Assembly: GCA_964467925.1 (NCBI GenBank)
Contig: CAYXSX010000003.1
Coordinates: 1-64,000 of the forward strand
Direction of reading: 5' to 3'
Source: CAYXSX01 sp964467925
GTDB lineage: Bacteria; Pseudomonadota; Alphaproteobacteria; Micavibrionales; Micavibrionaceae
DNA: 64,000 nt
Position 1 is the first letter of the stretch. Each line of letters starts with the position of its first letter. The position numbers and the translations under genes are program-made. Below are positions 37,501 to 45,682 of the stretch, piece after piece. Under the pieces are notes generated by a model that saw nothing but the letters and a program-made list of their open reading frames with translations, had not been told where the DNA came from and did not search any database.

Positions 37501-38001
37501 CTAGGATTGGCGCTTAACCATACCGGCTAGTTTTCTTCTAAACCAAACCCATGCCAGAGAGCATAACCATGCAGCGAGAATATAGGCGCATAAATAAAAA
37601 TTACTGTGAAACCAGTCTGCGAATGTCTTATAAAAGAAGGGGTTTGCAGCGGTAAAAGAGATTAGAATGGTCACTATTATTACATGTTTAAATTTTTTCG
37701 GCGGAATGGCAAAGAAAACACCAAAACAGACGAGAACGAACATGTAGTGACTCATCTGTGTGGCAATGATTTCATGCATTTTAAAATCAAAGTCTTTGAT
37801 GTCTGTTTCTGCTGTTAAGGGCTCAGATAAAATTTTATCTATACCGGTGTTATAATTTTCAAGAGATATGTAAGCTTGCCCCCATACCAGTAAAAATGCC
37901 AAACCGTAAAAAACCACCAGATAGATGTAGAATTTTGCGACGTCTTTTAACGCGGCTTTCCAGTCAATATTATAAAATATGCTTTTGACCCTTTTGATCA
38001 T
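37501..38001 (-). CDS. Four-segment membrane protein (cassette gene 2)
   Basis: 166 residues from ATG at 38001, which lies one base after the stop of the upstream gene; the frame is open to 38058 but that part overlaps gene 1. Hydrophobic segments are near residues 22-40, 84-103, 107-124 and 136-156. A periplasmic or cytoplasmic loop of about 40 residues separates the first two. No family recognised. Immediate coupling to the MuF-like gene suggests they act together, for example as export partner or immunity protein; this is speculation. Confidence 0.6.
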   Translation of the reverse strand: MIKRVKSIFYNIDWKAALKDVAKFYIYLVVFYGLAFLLVWGQAYISLENYNTGIDKILSEPLTAETDIKDFDFKMHEIIATQMSHYMFVLVCFGVFFAIPPKKFKHVIIVTILISFTAANPFFYKTFADWFHSNFYLCAYILAAWLCSLAWVWFRRKLAGMVKRQS

Positions 38002-38002
38002 T

Positions 38003-38857
38003 TCAACTTCCGGGAATTGTTGCTCTACATTCTTCCAAGGCCTGTTTTGCCGCTTCAACTTTCTGAATAGTACGCTTTAATTCTTCTATCACAGTTTTTA
38101 ATTGATCCATTTTATATTCTGCTTTCTGGATAAGTGCACCACGTTCTTTTGCCAAGCGGCTGGCGTTTTTAAGTAACTCGTTACTGATAATACTTCCAAA
38201 ATACCGTCTTAGGATCTCTGCAAGAAAACCTAACCGATCAAGAGGAATAGTGATGACAAAAGCGGCTATATTTGCACCTAAAGCCTGCGTCATTCTTTCT
38301 CCTATTTCCTTTAATTTTTCTCGCAATTCTCTGAGTTCTTCTAGAAGTTTTTCTTTCCGGATTTCCAGATCGTTAAGGCTTTTCTGGGCTGCTTGATATG
38401 CTTTTTTCTGTTTGACGCAATTTGGTTTGCGTGGTGGAATAGGAACCTTACTGTCACTAACAAACTCCGCCCAGCAGCGGCAGTTGAATTCCTCGCCGGG
38501 GTCGGGGGAGTCGGCAAGGTCGCGTACGGTGCCGTTAAACGCGGCGTGGCTGGCGCGGACTTTGTCATCCTCCACCGTGCGCCAGATATATTGGCCGCTT
38601 TTCTTTTTTGCTGCTTCGCTGTTTAACGCGGCGACGGTTTCATCACCCGGCTTGGCCGTGCCGGTGGCTTGCAGGGCTTGATCGCTCTGGAATTTCTTGA
38701 GCCCTGCAAACACGTCCGCATCGGGAATGCCGGTGATGCCGGTTTTCTCGTAAGGGAGGTAATATCCCAGACGGTTGAGCGCTTTCTTGATTTGTTTTGT
38801 GTCGAATTCATCCGCTTTGCCATTGCTGGCAAAGGGCTTGGTCAGTTTAATTTTCAT
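38003..38857 (-). CDS. Peptidoglycan-binding / phage MuF-like fusion protein (cassette gene 1)
   Basis: 284 residues. Residues about 18-80 look like a PG_binding_1 domain (TKQIKKALNRLGYYLPYEKTGITG...DADVFAGLKKFQ). Residues about 88-132 carry the end of the phage Mu gpF / SPP1 gp7 minor-head domain: YIWRTVEDDKVRASHAAFNG...SPDPGEEFNCRCWAEF, with the conserved W-R-T, D-x-x-R-x-x-H, G and N-C-R-C. A coiled coil (about 148-200), a hydrophobic stretch (AFVITIPLDRLGFLAEIL) and a second coiled coil follow. No signal peptide and no other phage genes nearby. MuF domains also occur in toxin-like proteins; a role at the cell wall is inferred only from the first domain. Confidence 0.7.
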   Translation of the reverse strand: MKIKLTKPFASNGKADEFDTKQIKKALNRLGYYLPYEKTGITGIPDADVFAGLKKFQSDQALQATGTAKPGDETVAALNSEAAKKKSGQYIWRTVEDDKVRASHAAFNGTVRDLADSPDPGEEFNCRCWAEFVSDSKVPIPPRKPNCVKQKKAYQAAQKSLNDLEIRKEKLLEELRELREKLKEIGERMTQALGANIAAFVITIPLDRLGFLAEILRRYFGSIISNELLKNASRLAKERGALIQKAEYKMDQLKTVIEELKRTIQKVEAAKQALEECRATIPGS

Positions 38858-39272
38858 GGGGGGCCTCTGGCTATAAAAAACAAAAAACGCCCGTGAGGCG
38901 GACTCGGGGCGTTAATGTAGAATATATTCCTATATTTTCACGTTTTTGTCAAGCGGAAAAGGCGGGCGAGAAGGGGCCAGCTTGAATGTTTCGTTTTCCT
39001 TTCTCGTCATCACCCGCTTCACACCCTCCGGGTACAAGTGCGGGTGATCCAACACGCAGCAAGCGGCGTGTTTTCAGCTATCCGTGGATTGCCCGGATAA
39101 ACCGGGCAATGACGGCTTTGAAATATTTGTAAGCGCAAGACATTATCTAAATGAATAATTACGTGAAATTTCGTTTCAAAGTTGCTAAACTGAAACCACG
39201 GCGATAAAATCGCCCCCGTCCGTATCGAACCCTTTTGGAACTCAACCGCTTTCGCCAGATTCAGGTCTAACC
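38858..39272. other. Intergenic region before rpe with palindromic element
   Basis: About 415 bases with no gene. A GTCAT-bounded palindromic element lies at 39005-39114 (separate entry). The remainder holds the divergent upstream regions of the MuF cassette and rpe; no convincing promoter boxes could be chosen by eye. Confidence 0.5.
39005..39114. repeat. Palindromic intergenic element (GTCAT-bounded)
   Basis: Outer ends CGTCAT (39005-39010) and ATGACG (39109-39114) enclose three hairpins: CACCCGC (39011-39017)/GCGGGTG (39040-39046), AACACGC (39051-39057)/GCGTGTT (39066-39072), and TTGCCCGG (39089-39096)/CCGGGCAA (39102-39109). Similar in plan to the elements at 2544, 31467 and 46390. Confidence 0.75.
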
Positions 39273-39932
39273 ATGACACAGAAGAACATCCGTATTGCCC
39301 CCTCGATTCTTTCCGCCGATTTTGCTCGGCTGGGAGAGGAGGTCACCGCGATCGACGCCGCCGGGGCCGATTATATTCATATCGATGTGATGGACGGGCA
39401 TTTCGTGCCGAACCTGACCTTTGGCGCGCCGGTGGTCAAGAAAATCCGTTCCTATACCAAAAAGCCGTTCGATGTGCATTTGATGGTCGCGCCTGTCGAT
39501 CCGCTGATTAATGATTTTATCGATGCGGGCAGTGATATTATCACCGCGCATGTGGAGGCCGGCCCGCATCTTCACCGCACGCTGCAGGCCATCAAGGCGG
39601 GCGGTGTGAAGGCGGGGGTTTCGCTTAATCCCCACACGCCGATTGAAAGCATCAAGCATGTGATGGATATGGTCGATCTGATTTTGATCATGACGGTTAA
39701 TCCCGGTTTCGGCGGGCAGAGTTTTATTCCGCTACTGGATAAAATCGCGGAAGCGCGCAAAATGATCGAAGCCATAGGGCGCGATATCGATCTTGAAATT
39801 GACGGCGGCGTAAATCCCGAAACGGCGAAAAAATGCATCGCGGCGGGCGCCAATGTTCTGGTGGCCGGCACGGCGGTGTTCAAGGACGGGCCCGGAGGGT
39901 ACGCCGATAACATCAAGGCTCTGCGCGGTTAG
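39273..39932 (+). CDS. rpe: Ribulose-phosphate 3-epimerase
   Basis: 219 residues of a TIM barrel. Signatures: IAPSILSADFARLGEEV with the catalytic Asp region, HIDVMDGHFVPNLTFG (metal ligands His and Asp), FDVHLMVAPVDPLI, VNPGFGGQSFIP and EIDGGVNPETA with the second catalytic Asp, and AGTAVFKD at the phosphate site. It interconverts ribulose-5-P and xylulose-5-P in the pentose phosphate and Calvin pathways. The heparinase-like gene follows after 15 bases and is probably co-transcribed. Confidence 0.96.
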   Translation: MTQKNIRIAPSILSADFARLGEEVTAIDAAGADYIHIDVMDGHFVPNLTFGAPVVKKIRSYTKKPFDVHLMVAPVDPLINDFIDAGSDIITAHVEAGPHLHRTLQAIKAGGVKAGVSLNPHTPIESIKHVMDMVDLILIMTVNPGFGGQSFIPLLDKIAEARKMIEAIGRDIDLEIDGGVNPETAKKCIAAGANVLVAGTAVFKDGPGGYADNIKALRG

Positions 39933-39947
39933 GAGTAAGCAATTCTC

Positions 39948-41576
39948 ATGGCGCTCTCCTTGATCCGGCATATCAAAAAGAAAGCCTCGCACCTTGCGTG
40001 CAACACCATCCTGTATGACTGGAGCCTGTCCGGCAACGTGCCGGAAAAATTTAAGCTCACGCCACCCGACCCGTGGGCGGGGGATACTAATCGCGGGCGC
40101 TGGCTTTGCGAGGGCGCGTTCGAAATTGCGGGTGATCAATTATCCGCTAATGCTTGCTGGGAACCTTTCGGGGTTTCCGATATCTGGCTTTCGCATATGC
40201 ACGGATTTTCTTGGTTGCGCGATTTGCGTACGCTGGGCGGGGATGCGGCAAGGCGTCAGGCACGCGGCATGGTCGGGCACTGGATCAATACCTATCCGCG
40301 CTGGCATGAACTTGCGTGGCGGCCCGATATTCTGGCGCAGCGCGTCGCGCTCTGGATTTCGACATATGAGTTTTTCGGGGCAAGCGCGGAAGACGAGTTT
40401 CAGGATTTTTTCCTGCAATCGCTGATCCGTCAGGCGCGTCACCTGCAACGTTCATTGCCCGGAAATTTGCACGGCGTTTCTTTGCTCCGGGGTATACGTG
40501 GCCTTCTGTATGCGGGCGCCGTATTCGAGGGGCGCGAGGACTGGATAGAACAGGCGCTTGAGATGTTGGAGGGGCAACTGCCCTTACAGATACTTAGCGA
40601 CGGCGGGCATATTTCCCGCTCGCCCGCGAAGTTGCTCGAGGCGCTCCAGATCATGATCGATATTCGCGGTGCTCTGGCGGCGGGGGGCTATCCCATACCG
40701 CCGGAGCTCCAACATGCTATCGACCGGGCCGTTCCTGCGCTGCGTTTTTTCCGTTTCGCCGATAAGGGTTTTGCGGTTATGAACGGCGCGCAGGAAGGCG
40801 ACGCTCTGCATATGGATGCCGTACTGGCGCAGTCGGGCGTACGCGGTCGCGCGCTGGAAGGGTTGCCCGCCAGCGGCTATGAACGCCTCGGGCTCGGGCG
40901 TACGACGCTGATGATCGATACCGGAAAAACGCCGCCCTATCCGCATGAAGAGGGCGCGCATGCGGCCCCGCTCGCATTTGAAATGACATACGGCAAGGAC
41001 CGCGTGTTTGTCTCCTGCGGCGGGCACCCGACCGATAAGGGCTGGCAGGAGGCGTTACGCGCTACGGCTGCGCATAGCACGCTGTGCCTCGATAACCGTA
41101 ACGCGGCGGAAATTCGCGAGGACGGCCATATCTCCCGCCCTGTGCGCATGCCCGTATGTGTACGCGAAGAAGCCAAGGGCGCCGTGTTGGTGGAGGCTTC
41201 GCATGACGGGTATGTTCCGCTGAACGGTCTGACGCACCGCCGCCGGATTTACTTGTCAAACAAGGGGAATGATATTCGCGGCGAAGATACGCTCTGTTCT
41301 GCCGCGCCGCCGATTAAACCGCATGACGTGGCCATTCGTTTTCATCTTCATCCGCGGGTGAAGGTTTCCCTCATTCAGGACGGTGAGGCCGCGCTGCTAC
41401 GTCTGCCCTGCGGGTCCGGCTGGCGTTTCATGCATGATGGCGGCGCTTTGGCGCTGGAGGACAGTATCTATTGCGGGCAGGGCAGCCGCCCGCTCAAGAC
41501 CAAGCAATTGGTCATTTACGGCCAAACCGCCAGCGATTTCGCGCAAGTGAAATGGGGTTTGAGCAAAGAGGGGTAG
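39948..41576 (+). CDS. Heparinase II/III family protein
   Basis: 542 residues. An N-terminal alpha/alpha toroid region (LRDLRTLGGDAARRQARGMVGHWI, HELAWRPDILAQRVALWISTYEFF, NLHGVSLLRGIRGLLYAG) is followed by a C-terminal beta-sandwich with AHSTLCLDNRNAAEI and GLTHRRRIYLSNKGNDIRGED, the layout of the Heparinase_II_III domain. Alphaproteobacteria carry one such gene near rsmB and purH or rpe; the substrate is not heparin and remains unknown, probably an envelope polysaccharide. No signal peptide is apparent. Confidence 0.88.
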   Translation: MALSLIRHIKKKASHLACNTILYDWSLSGNVPEKFKLTPPDPWAGDTNRGRWLCEGAFEIAGDQLSANACWEPFGVSDIWLSHMHGFSWLRDLRTLGGDAARRQARGMVGHWINTYPRWHELAWRPDILAQRVALWISTYEFFGASAEDEFQDFFLQSLIRQARHLQRSLPGNLHGVSLLRGIRGLLYAGAVFEGREDWIEQALEMLEGQLPLQILSDGGHISRSPAKLLEALQIMIDIRGALAAGGYPIPPELQHAIDRAVPALRFFRFADKGFAVMNGAQEGDALHMDAVLAQSGVRGRALEGLPASGYERLGLGRTTLMIDTGKTPPYPHEEGAHAAPLAFEMTYGKDRVFVSCGGHPTDKGWQEALRATAAHSTLCLDNRNAAEIREDGHISRPVRMPVCVREEAKGAVLVEASHDGYVPLNGLTHRRRIYLSNKGNDIRGEDTLCSAAPPIKPHDVAIRFHLHPRVKVSLIQDGEAALLRLPCGSGWRFMHDGGALALEDSIYCGQGSRPLKTKQLVIYGQTASDFAQVKWGLSKEG

Positions 41577-41655
41577 TAGTTACAAGCCATAAGTTGCAAG
41601 TTACAAGACAAGTGTTGCACTAGAATCCTGCAACTTGTAACTCATAACTTGTAAC
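41577..41655. repeat. Imperfect inverted repeat of TTACAAG/CTTGTAA units
   Basis: Left arm about 41579-41607 (units GTTACAAG, AAGTTGCAAG, TTACAAG) and right arm 41629-41655 (TGCAACTTG, TAACTCATAACTTGTAAC) are complementary with about five mismatches over 27 bases, loop about 20. Follows the heparinase-like stop codon. Could be a terminator stem or a short palindromic repeat; unlike the GTCAT-bounded family. Confidence 0.6.
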
Positions 41656-41658
41656 CAT

Positions 41659-41696
41659 TTTCACTTTTTGTTCTTTTTCATGTTTACTTTTTGTTC
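41659..41696 (+). promoter_or_regulatory. Two LexA-box-like sites (TTTC-N7-GTTC and GTTT-N7-GTTC)
   Basis: TTTC-ACTTTTT-GTTC (41659-41673) and GTTT-ACTTTTT-GTTC (41682-41696), each one mismatch from the alphaproteobacterial LexA consensus GTTC-N7-GTTC, with identical ACTTTTT spacers and centres 23 bases apart. The second overlaps a possible promoter TTTACT (41683-41688)-N17-TAGAGT (41706-41711). Both lie just ahead of a 43-residue ORF. Confidence 0.6.
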
Positions 41697-41738
41697 TCAT
41701 TGTCGTAGAGTGCCTACAGATGAATGACGGAGGTTGAA

Positions 41739-41870
41739 ATGACAACAATGACACAAAATGCGGCGATGAATATGACACTGGTGGTGGGGTATCGCAGTCC
41801 TTACCGCTACAAGATTCCCAGGGGTTTGATTTTAAGGCGAAAAGTGGCGCAGTTTTTGAAAAAACAGTGA
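41739..41870 (+). CDS. 43-residue basic protein, possibly SOS-controlled
   Basis: A complete small frame with GGAGG at 41729-41733, five bases before the ATG. The product begins MTTMTQNAAMNMTLVV and ends with a basic helix-like segment (PRGLILRRKVAQFLKKQ). No family recognised. The two LexA-like boxes directly upstream suggest DNA-damage control; Caulobacter has a similar idea in its small SOS-induced division inhibitors, but there is no sequence claim here. radA starts 41 bases downstream of its stop. Confidence 0.6.
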   Translation: MTTMTQNAAMNMTLVVGYRSPYRYKIPRGLILRRKVAQFLKKQ

Positions 41871-41911
41871 ATGAATAACAACGTCCTGAAAACAAAGAAA
41901 ATAGGCTAAAA

Positions 41912-43375
41912 ATGGCCAAAAGCCAAAAAACATATGTATGTCAGTCCTGCGGGGCGATTTCCTCTAAATGGGTGGGGAAATGCGAATCCTGTAGCGAGTG
42001 GAACTCCTACGTGGAAGAAGCAGGAGCAAGCGAGGCAGCGCCCAAGGGGCTCGGCGGCGTTACGGGCCGTAAAAAGGGCCGTCATATTGAGTTTGCCGAC
42101 CTGAAGGGGGCGCATGAGGGCAGAGATTATCCGCGTCATATCTCGGGCATCAAGGAATTCGACCGCGTTTGCGGCGGCGGGTTGGTGCCCGGTTCCGCCA
42201 CGTTGATTGGCGGTGATCCGGGGATCGGCAAATCGACCTTGCTGTTACAGGCCGTTTGCGCTCTGGCCAAGGCGGGCACGCGCTGCATGTATGTATCGGG
42301 CGAGGAGTCCGTGGATCAGGTGCGTATGCGTGCGCAGCGCCTAGGGTTGGGCGATGCCCCAGTCGAGCTGGCGAGCGCCACCAATGTGCGCGATATTATC
42401 ACCACGCTTGAGGATATGCGAACGGCGCAGGATAAAGGGCCGCCCTCTCTGCTGATTATCGATTCCATCCAGACCATGTTCATCGATACGATTGAATCCG
42501 CGCCCGGCACGGTCTCTCAGGTGCGTACATCGGCACAGGAAATCATCCGTATGGCGAAATCGCGCGGACTGGCCGTGATCTTCGTCGGTCATGTGACCAA
42601 GGACGGGCAAATCGCGGGCCCCCGCGTGCTCGAGCATATGGTCGATACTGTGCTGTATTTCGAGGGTGACCGTTCCCATCATTTCCGCATCCTGCGCTCG
42701 GTCAAGAACCGTTTCGGCCCGACTGACGAGATCGGCGTGTTTGAAATGGCGCATGAGGGTCTGGTGGAGGTTGAAAACCCTTCTGCCCTATTTCTGTCCC
42801 AGCGTAATGAGGATGTGGCGGGTTCCACAGTCTTTGCGGGGCTGGAGGGGACGCGGCCCTTGCTGGTGGAGGTTCAGGCTTTGGTTGCCCCGTCTTCGCT
42901 TTCTGCGCCGCGCCGCGCTGTTCTGGGCTGGGACCCCAACCGCCTTGCCATGGTCGTTGCTGTGCTGGAAAGCCGCTGCGGTATCTCCATCGGCGGGCAT
43001 GACATATTCTTGAATATTGCGGGCGGCATCCGCATTTCCGAGCCTGCCGCCGATATGGCTGTGGCTGCGGCCCTGATCAGCGCACTAAGCGGTGTAGCTT
43101 TGCCAGCTGAAACCGTATTTTTTGGGGAAATCGGCCTTGCGGGCGAAATCCGCCAGGTCGCCCAGCCTGATTTACGGATCAAGGAGGCCTCCAAGCTCGG
43201 CTTTAAGGAGGCCGTATCACCCAAGCCGCATAAAGACAAGGAAAAGCCGGGTAATGTGGCGGGTATGATCGCGCTCAAGCACGTTTCTCGCATTCAGGAT
43301 CTGGCCGATATGCTGATGAATGAGGGCGGCGGAGTTGGCGGGATAAATGCACCCAAAACTTATGCCCGCCATTGA
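41912..43375 (+). CDS. radA: DNA repair protein RadA (Sms)
   Basis: 487 residues. N-terminal zinc finger (YVCQSCGAISSKWVGKCESC), RecA-like ATPase with Walker A GGDPGIGKSTLL and Walker B LLIIDSIQTM, the RadA-specific KNRFGPTDEIGVFEM motif, and a C-terminal Lon-protease-like domain (LNIAGGIRISEPAADMAVAAALIS) lacking catalytic use. A hexameric helicase that processes branched recombination intermediates. Followed after 89 bases by cvpA. Confidence 0.96.
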   Translation: MAKSQKTYVCQSCGAISSKWVGKCESCSEWNSYVEEAGASEAAPKGLGGVTGRKKGRHIEFADLKGAHEGRDYPRHISGIKEFDRVCGGGLVPGSATLIGGDPGIGKSTLLLQAVCALAKAGTRCMYVSGEESVDQVRMRAQRLGLGDAPVELASATNVRDIITTLEDMRTAQDKGPPSLLIIDSIQTMFIDTIESAPGTVSQVRTSAQEIIRMAKSRGLAVIFVGHVTKDGQIAGPRVLEHMVDTVLYFEGDRSHHFRILRSVKNRFGPTDEIGVFEMAHEGLVEVENPSALFLSQRNEDVAGSTVFAGLEGTRPLLVEVQALVAPSSLSAPRRAVLGWDPNRLAMVVAVLESRCGISIGGHDIFLNIAGGIRISEPAADMAVAAALISALSGVALPAETVFFGEIGLAGEIRQVAQPDLRIKEASKLGFKEAVSPKPHKDKEKPGNVAGMIALKHVSRIQDLADMLMNEGGGVGGINAPKTYARH

Positions 43376-43464
43376 TGCCGGCAACCTGCTTTCAAGGCTT
43401 GCTTTTTTCGCCGCTTTTGCCTATTTATTCCTTTTGAAACAACAAGAGCGATCTCCCCCCCCTT

Positions 43465-44208
43465 ATGATCATAGACCTCATCGTTTCCGCAGTTATCATC
43501 GTCTCAGCTGTTATTGCATTCCTGCGCGGCTTTATCCGCGAAGTTCTGACCATTTTGGGTACGGTCGGCGGTCTGGTGGCGGCCTATTTCGGCGGCCCCA
43601 TGCTTGCCCCCTTGATCCGTGGATGGATGGGCGCCGGGGAAGGCGAAGAATCTGCAAAGCTTTTCGATCTCATTCCTTATACCTTGATTGCCGATGCAAT
43701 GGCCTATGGCGGCATCTTTATTATTGTAGTGATCGTGCTTTCTATTCTTTCCCATTTCCTGGCCGAATCCGCTAAATCGCTTGGCCTTGGCGCGGTCGAC
43801 CGCACAATGGGCGTTTTTTTCGGCATCTTACGCGGTGCGGTGTTGCTCGGCCTTCTTTACATGCCCGTCTATCTGTTTATCGATAAAACCGAGCGCGAAA
43901 CATGGTTTAACGGCACACGTTCCTTCTTCTATCTTGAAACCACAGCCGGCTTCCTCGCCGACTTCCTGCCCGAAGGCACGGAAGAGGAAATCAAGGACAA
44001 GGCCGAAGGCGCAGCAGGGGATGCCAAAACCGCGAAGGACTTGCAGGATAAGTTAAAAGACATAGATCTTTTGCAGAAGGATAAAAAGAACGAAGATGCG
44101 CCCGCAGGTGGTAAGGCACAGGGCGCAGAAGGCTATAGCCCCGAGTTTCGCGAAAAGATGGATGAATTGTTTGAAAACGCCGCACCGGAGAAAAATGTGA
44201 ATGAGTAA
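43465..44208 (+). CDS. cvpA: CvpA family membrane protein
   Basis: 247 residues. Four hydrophobic segments in the first 130 residues (DLIVSAVIIVSAVIAFLRGF, VREVL...VGGLVAAYF, GGIFIIVVIVLSILSHF, and GAVLLGLLYMPVYLF), with the RGFIREVL and LGAVDRTMGVFFGILRG signatures of CvpA. The C-terminal 90 residues are a charged, low-complexity extension not found in the 160-residue E. coli protein. CvpA was linked to colicin V production and bile/envelope tolerance; its exact role is unsettled. Overlaps purF by 8 bases, as in many proteobacteria. Confidence 0.9.
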   Translation: MIIDLIVSAVIIVSAVIAFLRGFIREVLTILGTVGGLVAAYFGGPMLAPLIRGWMGAGEGEESAKLFDLIPYTLIADAMAYGGIFIIVVIVLSILSHFLAESAKSLGLGAVDRTMGVFFGILRGAVLLGLLYMPVYLFIDKTERETWFNGTRSFFYLETTAGFLADFLPEGTEEEIKDKAEGAAGDAKTAKDLQDKLKDIDLLQKDKKNEDAPAGGKAQGAEGYSPEFREKMDELFENAAPEKNVNE

Positions 44209-45676
44209 CATAGCCCTCGATCTGGAAGATGATAAGCTGCATGAGGAATGCGGCGTTTTTGGCATTTATGGCCATGACGACGCGGCGGCGCTCACGGCTC
44301 TTGGCCTTCACGCTCTCCAGCACCGCGGTCAGGAAGCGTGCGGGATTGTCAGTTTCGACGGCGACCATTTTCTTTCTAAACGCGCGCTGGGCCTAGTGGA
44401 TAATACTTTCAGTTCTGCCGAAGTGATAGAGCGCCTGAAGGGCCATATCGCCATCGGGCATAACCGTTATTCGACGACCGGCGAGCCGATGTTCCGCAAT
44501 ATCCAGCCGCTTTATGCTGATATGGATTTCGGCGGGTTTGCGGTGGCACATAACGGCAACCTTACCAATGCGCATATGCTGCGTGCCGAGCTTGTGCAGC
44601 GCGGTTCTATCTTCCAGTCCACAAGCGATACGGAAGTGTTTATTCACCTGATCGCCGTAGAGCGCGAGGGCTCGATTGTGGAACGCCTCGGCAAGGCGTT
44701 GCGTCAGGTCAAGGGCGGCTATTCCCTGATCGCGCTGGCGAAAGAGCAGCTGATCGGCGTGCGCGATCCTCACGGCATACGTCCGCTTGTTCTGGGCCGG
44801 ATGGGCGATACTTACATCCTTGCTTCGGAAAGCTGCGCGTTCGATATTATCGGCGCTACTTTCGAGCGCGAGATTGAGCCCGGCGAAATGGTCGTGATTA
44901 ACAAAGACGGTTTGAGTTCCTCCCGTCCGTTCGGTAATGACGCCAAACCGCGTTTCTGCATTTTCGAATATATCTATTTCGCGCGTCCCGACAGTTTCAT
45001 GGAAAGGCGCAGCGTTTATGAAATGCGCAAGAAAATCGGAGCGGAGCTTGCCAAGGAATCCCCTGTGCCGGGCGGCGAGATCGTCGTGCCTGTGCCCGAT
45101 AGCGGCGTGCCGTCGGCTATCGGATATGCGGAAGAAAGCGGCCTGCCGTTCGAGCTTGGCATTATCCGCAACCATTATGTGGGCCGGACTTTCATCGAAC
45201 CGACCGACAAAATCCGTAACCTCGGCGTGAAGTTGAAACACAACGCCAACCGCGCCTATATTCAGGGCAAGAGCGTCATACTGGTTGACGATTCCATCGT
45301 GCGCGGTACGACATCGCGCAAGATTGTCGAGATGGTGCGCGCCGCCGGAGCCAAAGAAGTGCATATGCGGATTTCATCACCGCCGACCACGCATAGCTGT
45401 TTTTACGGTATCGATACCCCATCGCGCGAAGAGTTGTTGGCCTCAAGAATGAGTGTCGAGGAAATATGCGCTCATATCGGCGCGGACTCACTGGCGTTCA
45501 TTTCCGACGATGGGCTTTATAATGCCATTACCGGCGCACCCCGCAATGGCGAAGCGCGCAAGTTTTGCGACGCGTGTTTCACCGGCGATTACGAGGTCGA
45601 GCTGACCGATCATATCAATAACCGTACGGGTTCTTCCGTATCCGACCTGCGCGAGCGGCAGGCCAAAAGATCGTAA
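44201..45676 (+). CDS. purF: Amidophosphoribosyltransferase (purine synthesis step 1)
   Basis: 491 residues. After a 16-residue propeptide (MSNIALDLEDDKLHEE) the mature N-terminal Cys17 starts the glutaminase domain (CGVFGIYGHDDAA; GHNRYSTTG; AHNGNLTNA). The phosphoribosyltransferase domain has the PRPP loop VILVDDSIVRGTTSRKIV and the RNHYVGRTFIEP flexible loop. Cysteines in the C-terminal part (THSCFYG, KFCDACFTGDY) could hold the 4Fe-4S cluster seen in the Bacillus-type enzyme. Converts PRPP and glutamine to phosphoribosylamine. Confidence 0.96.
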   Translation: MSNIALDLEDDKLHEECGVFGIYGHDDAAALTALGLHALQHRGQEACGIVSFDGDHFLSKRALGLVDNTFSSAEVIERLKGHIAIGHNRYSTTGEPMFRNIQPLYADMDFGGFAVAHNGNLTNAHMLRAELVQRGSIFQSTSDTEVFIHLIAVEREGSIVERLGKALRQVKGGYSLIALAKEQLIGVRDPHGIRPLVLGRMGDTYILASESCAFDIIGATFEREIEPGEMVVINKDGLSSSRPFGNDAKPRFCIFEYIYFARPDSFMERRSVYEMRKKIGAELAKESPVPGGEIVVPVPDSGVPSAIGYAEESGLPFELGIIRNHYVGRTFIEPTDKIRNLGVKLKHNANRAYIQGKSVILVDDSIVRGTTSRKIVEMVRAAGAKEVHMRISSPPTTHSCFYGIDTPSREELLASRMSVEEICAHIGADSLAFISDDGLYNAITGAPRNGEARKFCDACFTGDYEVELTDHINNRTGSSVSDLRERQAKRS

Positions 45677-45682
45677 AATCCG

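Noticed and set aside
44393..45364. 323-codon minus-strand frame inside purF
   Set aside because: Shadow of a clear housekeeping gene with all catalytic motifs.
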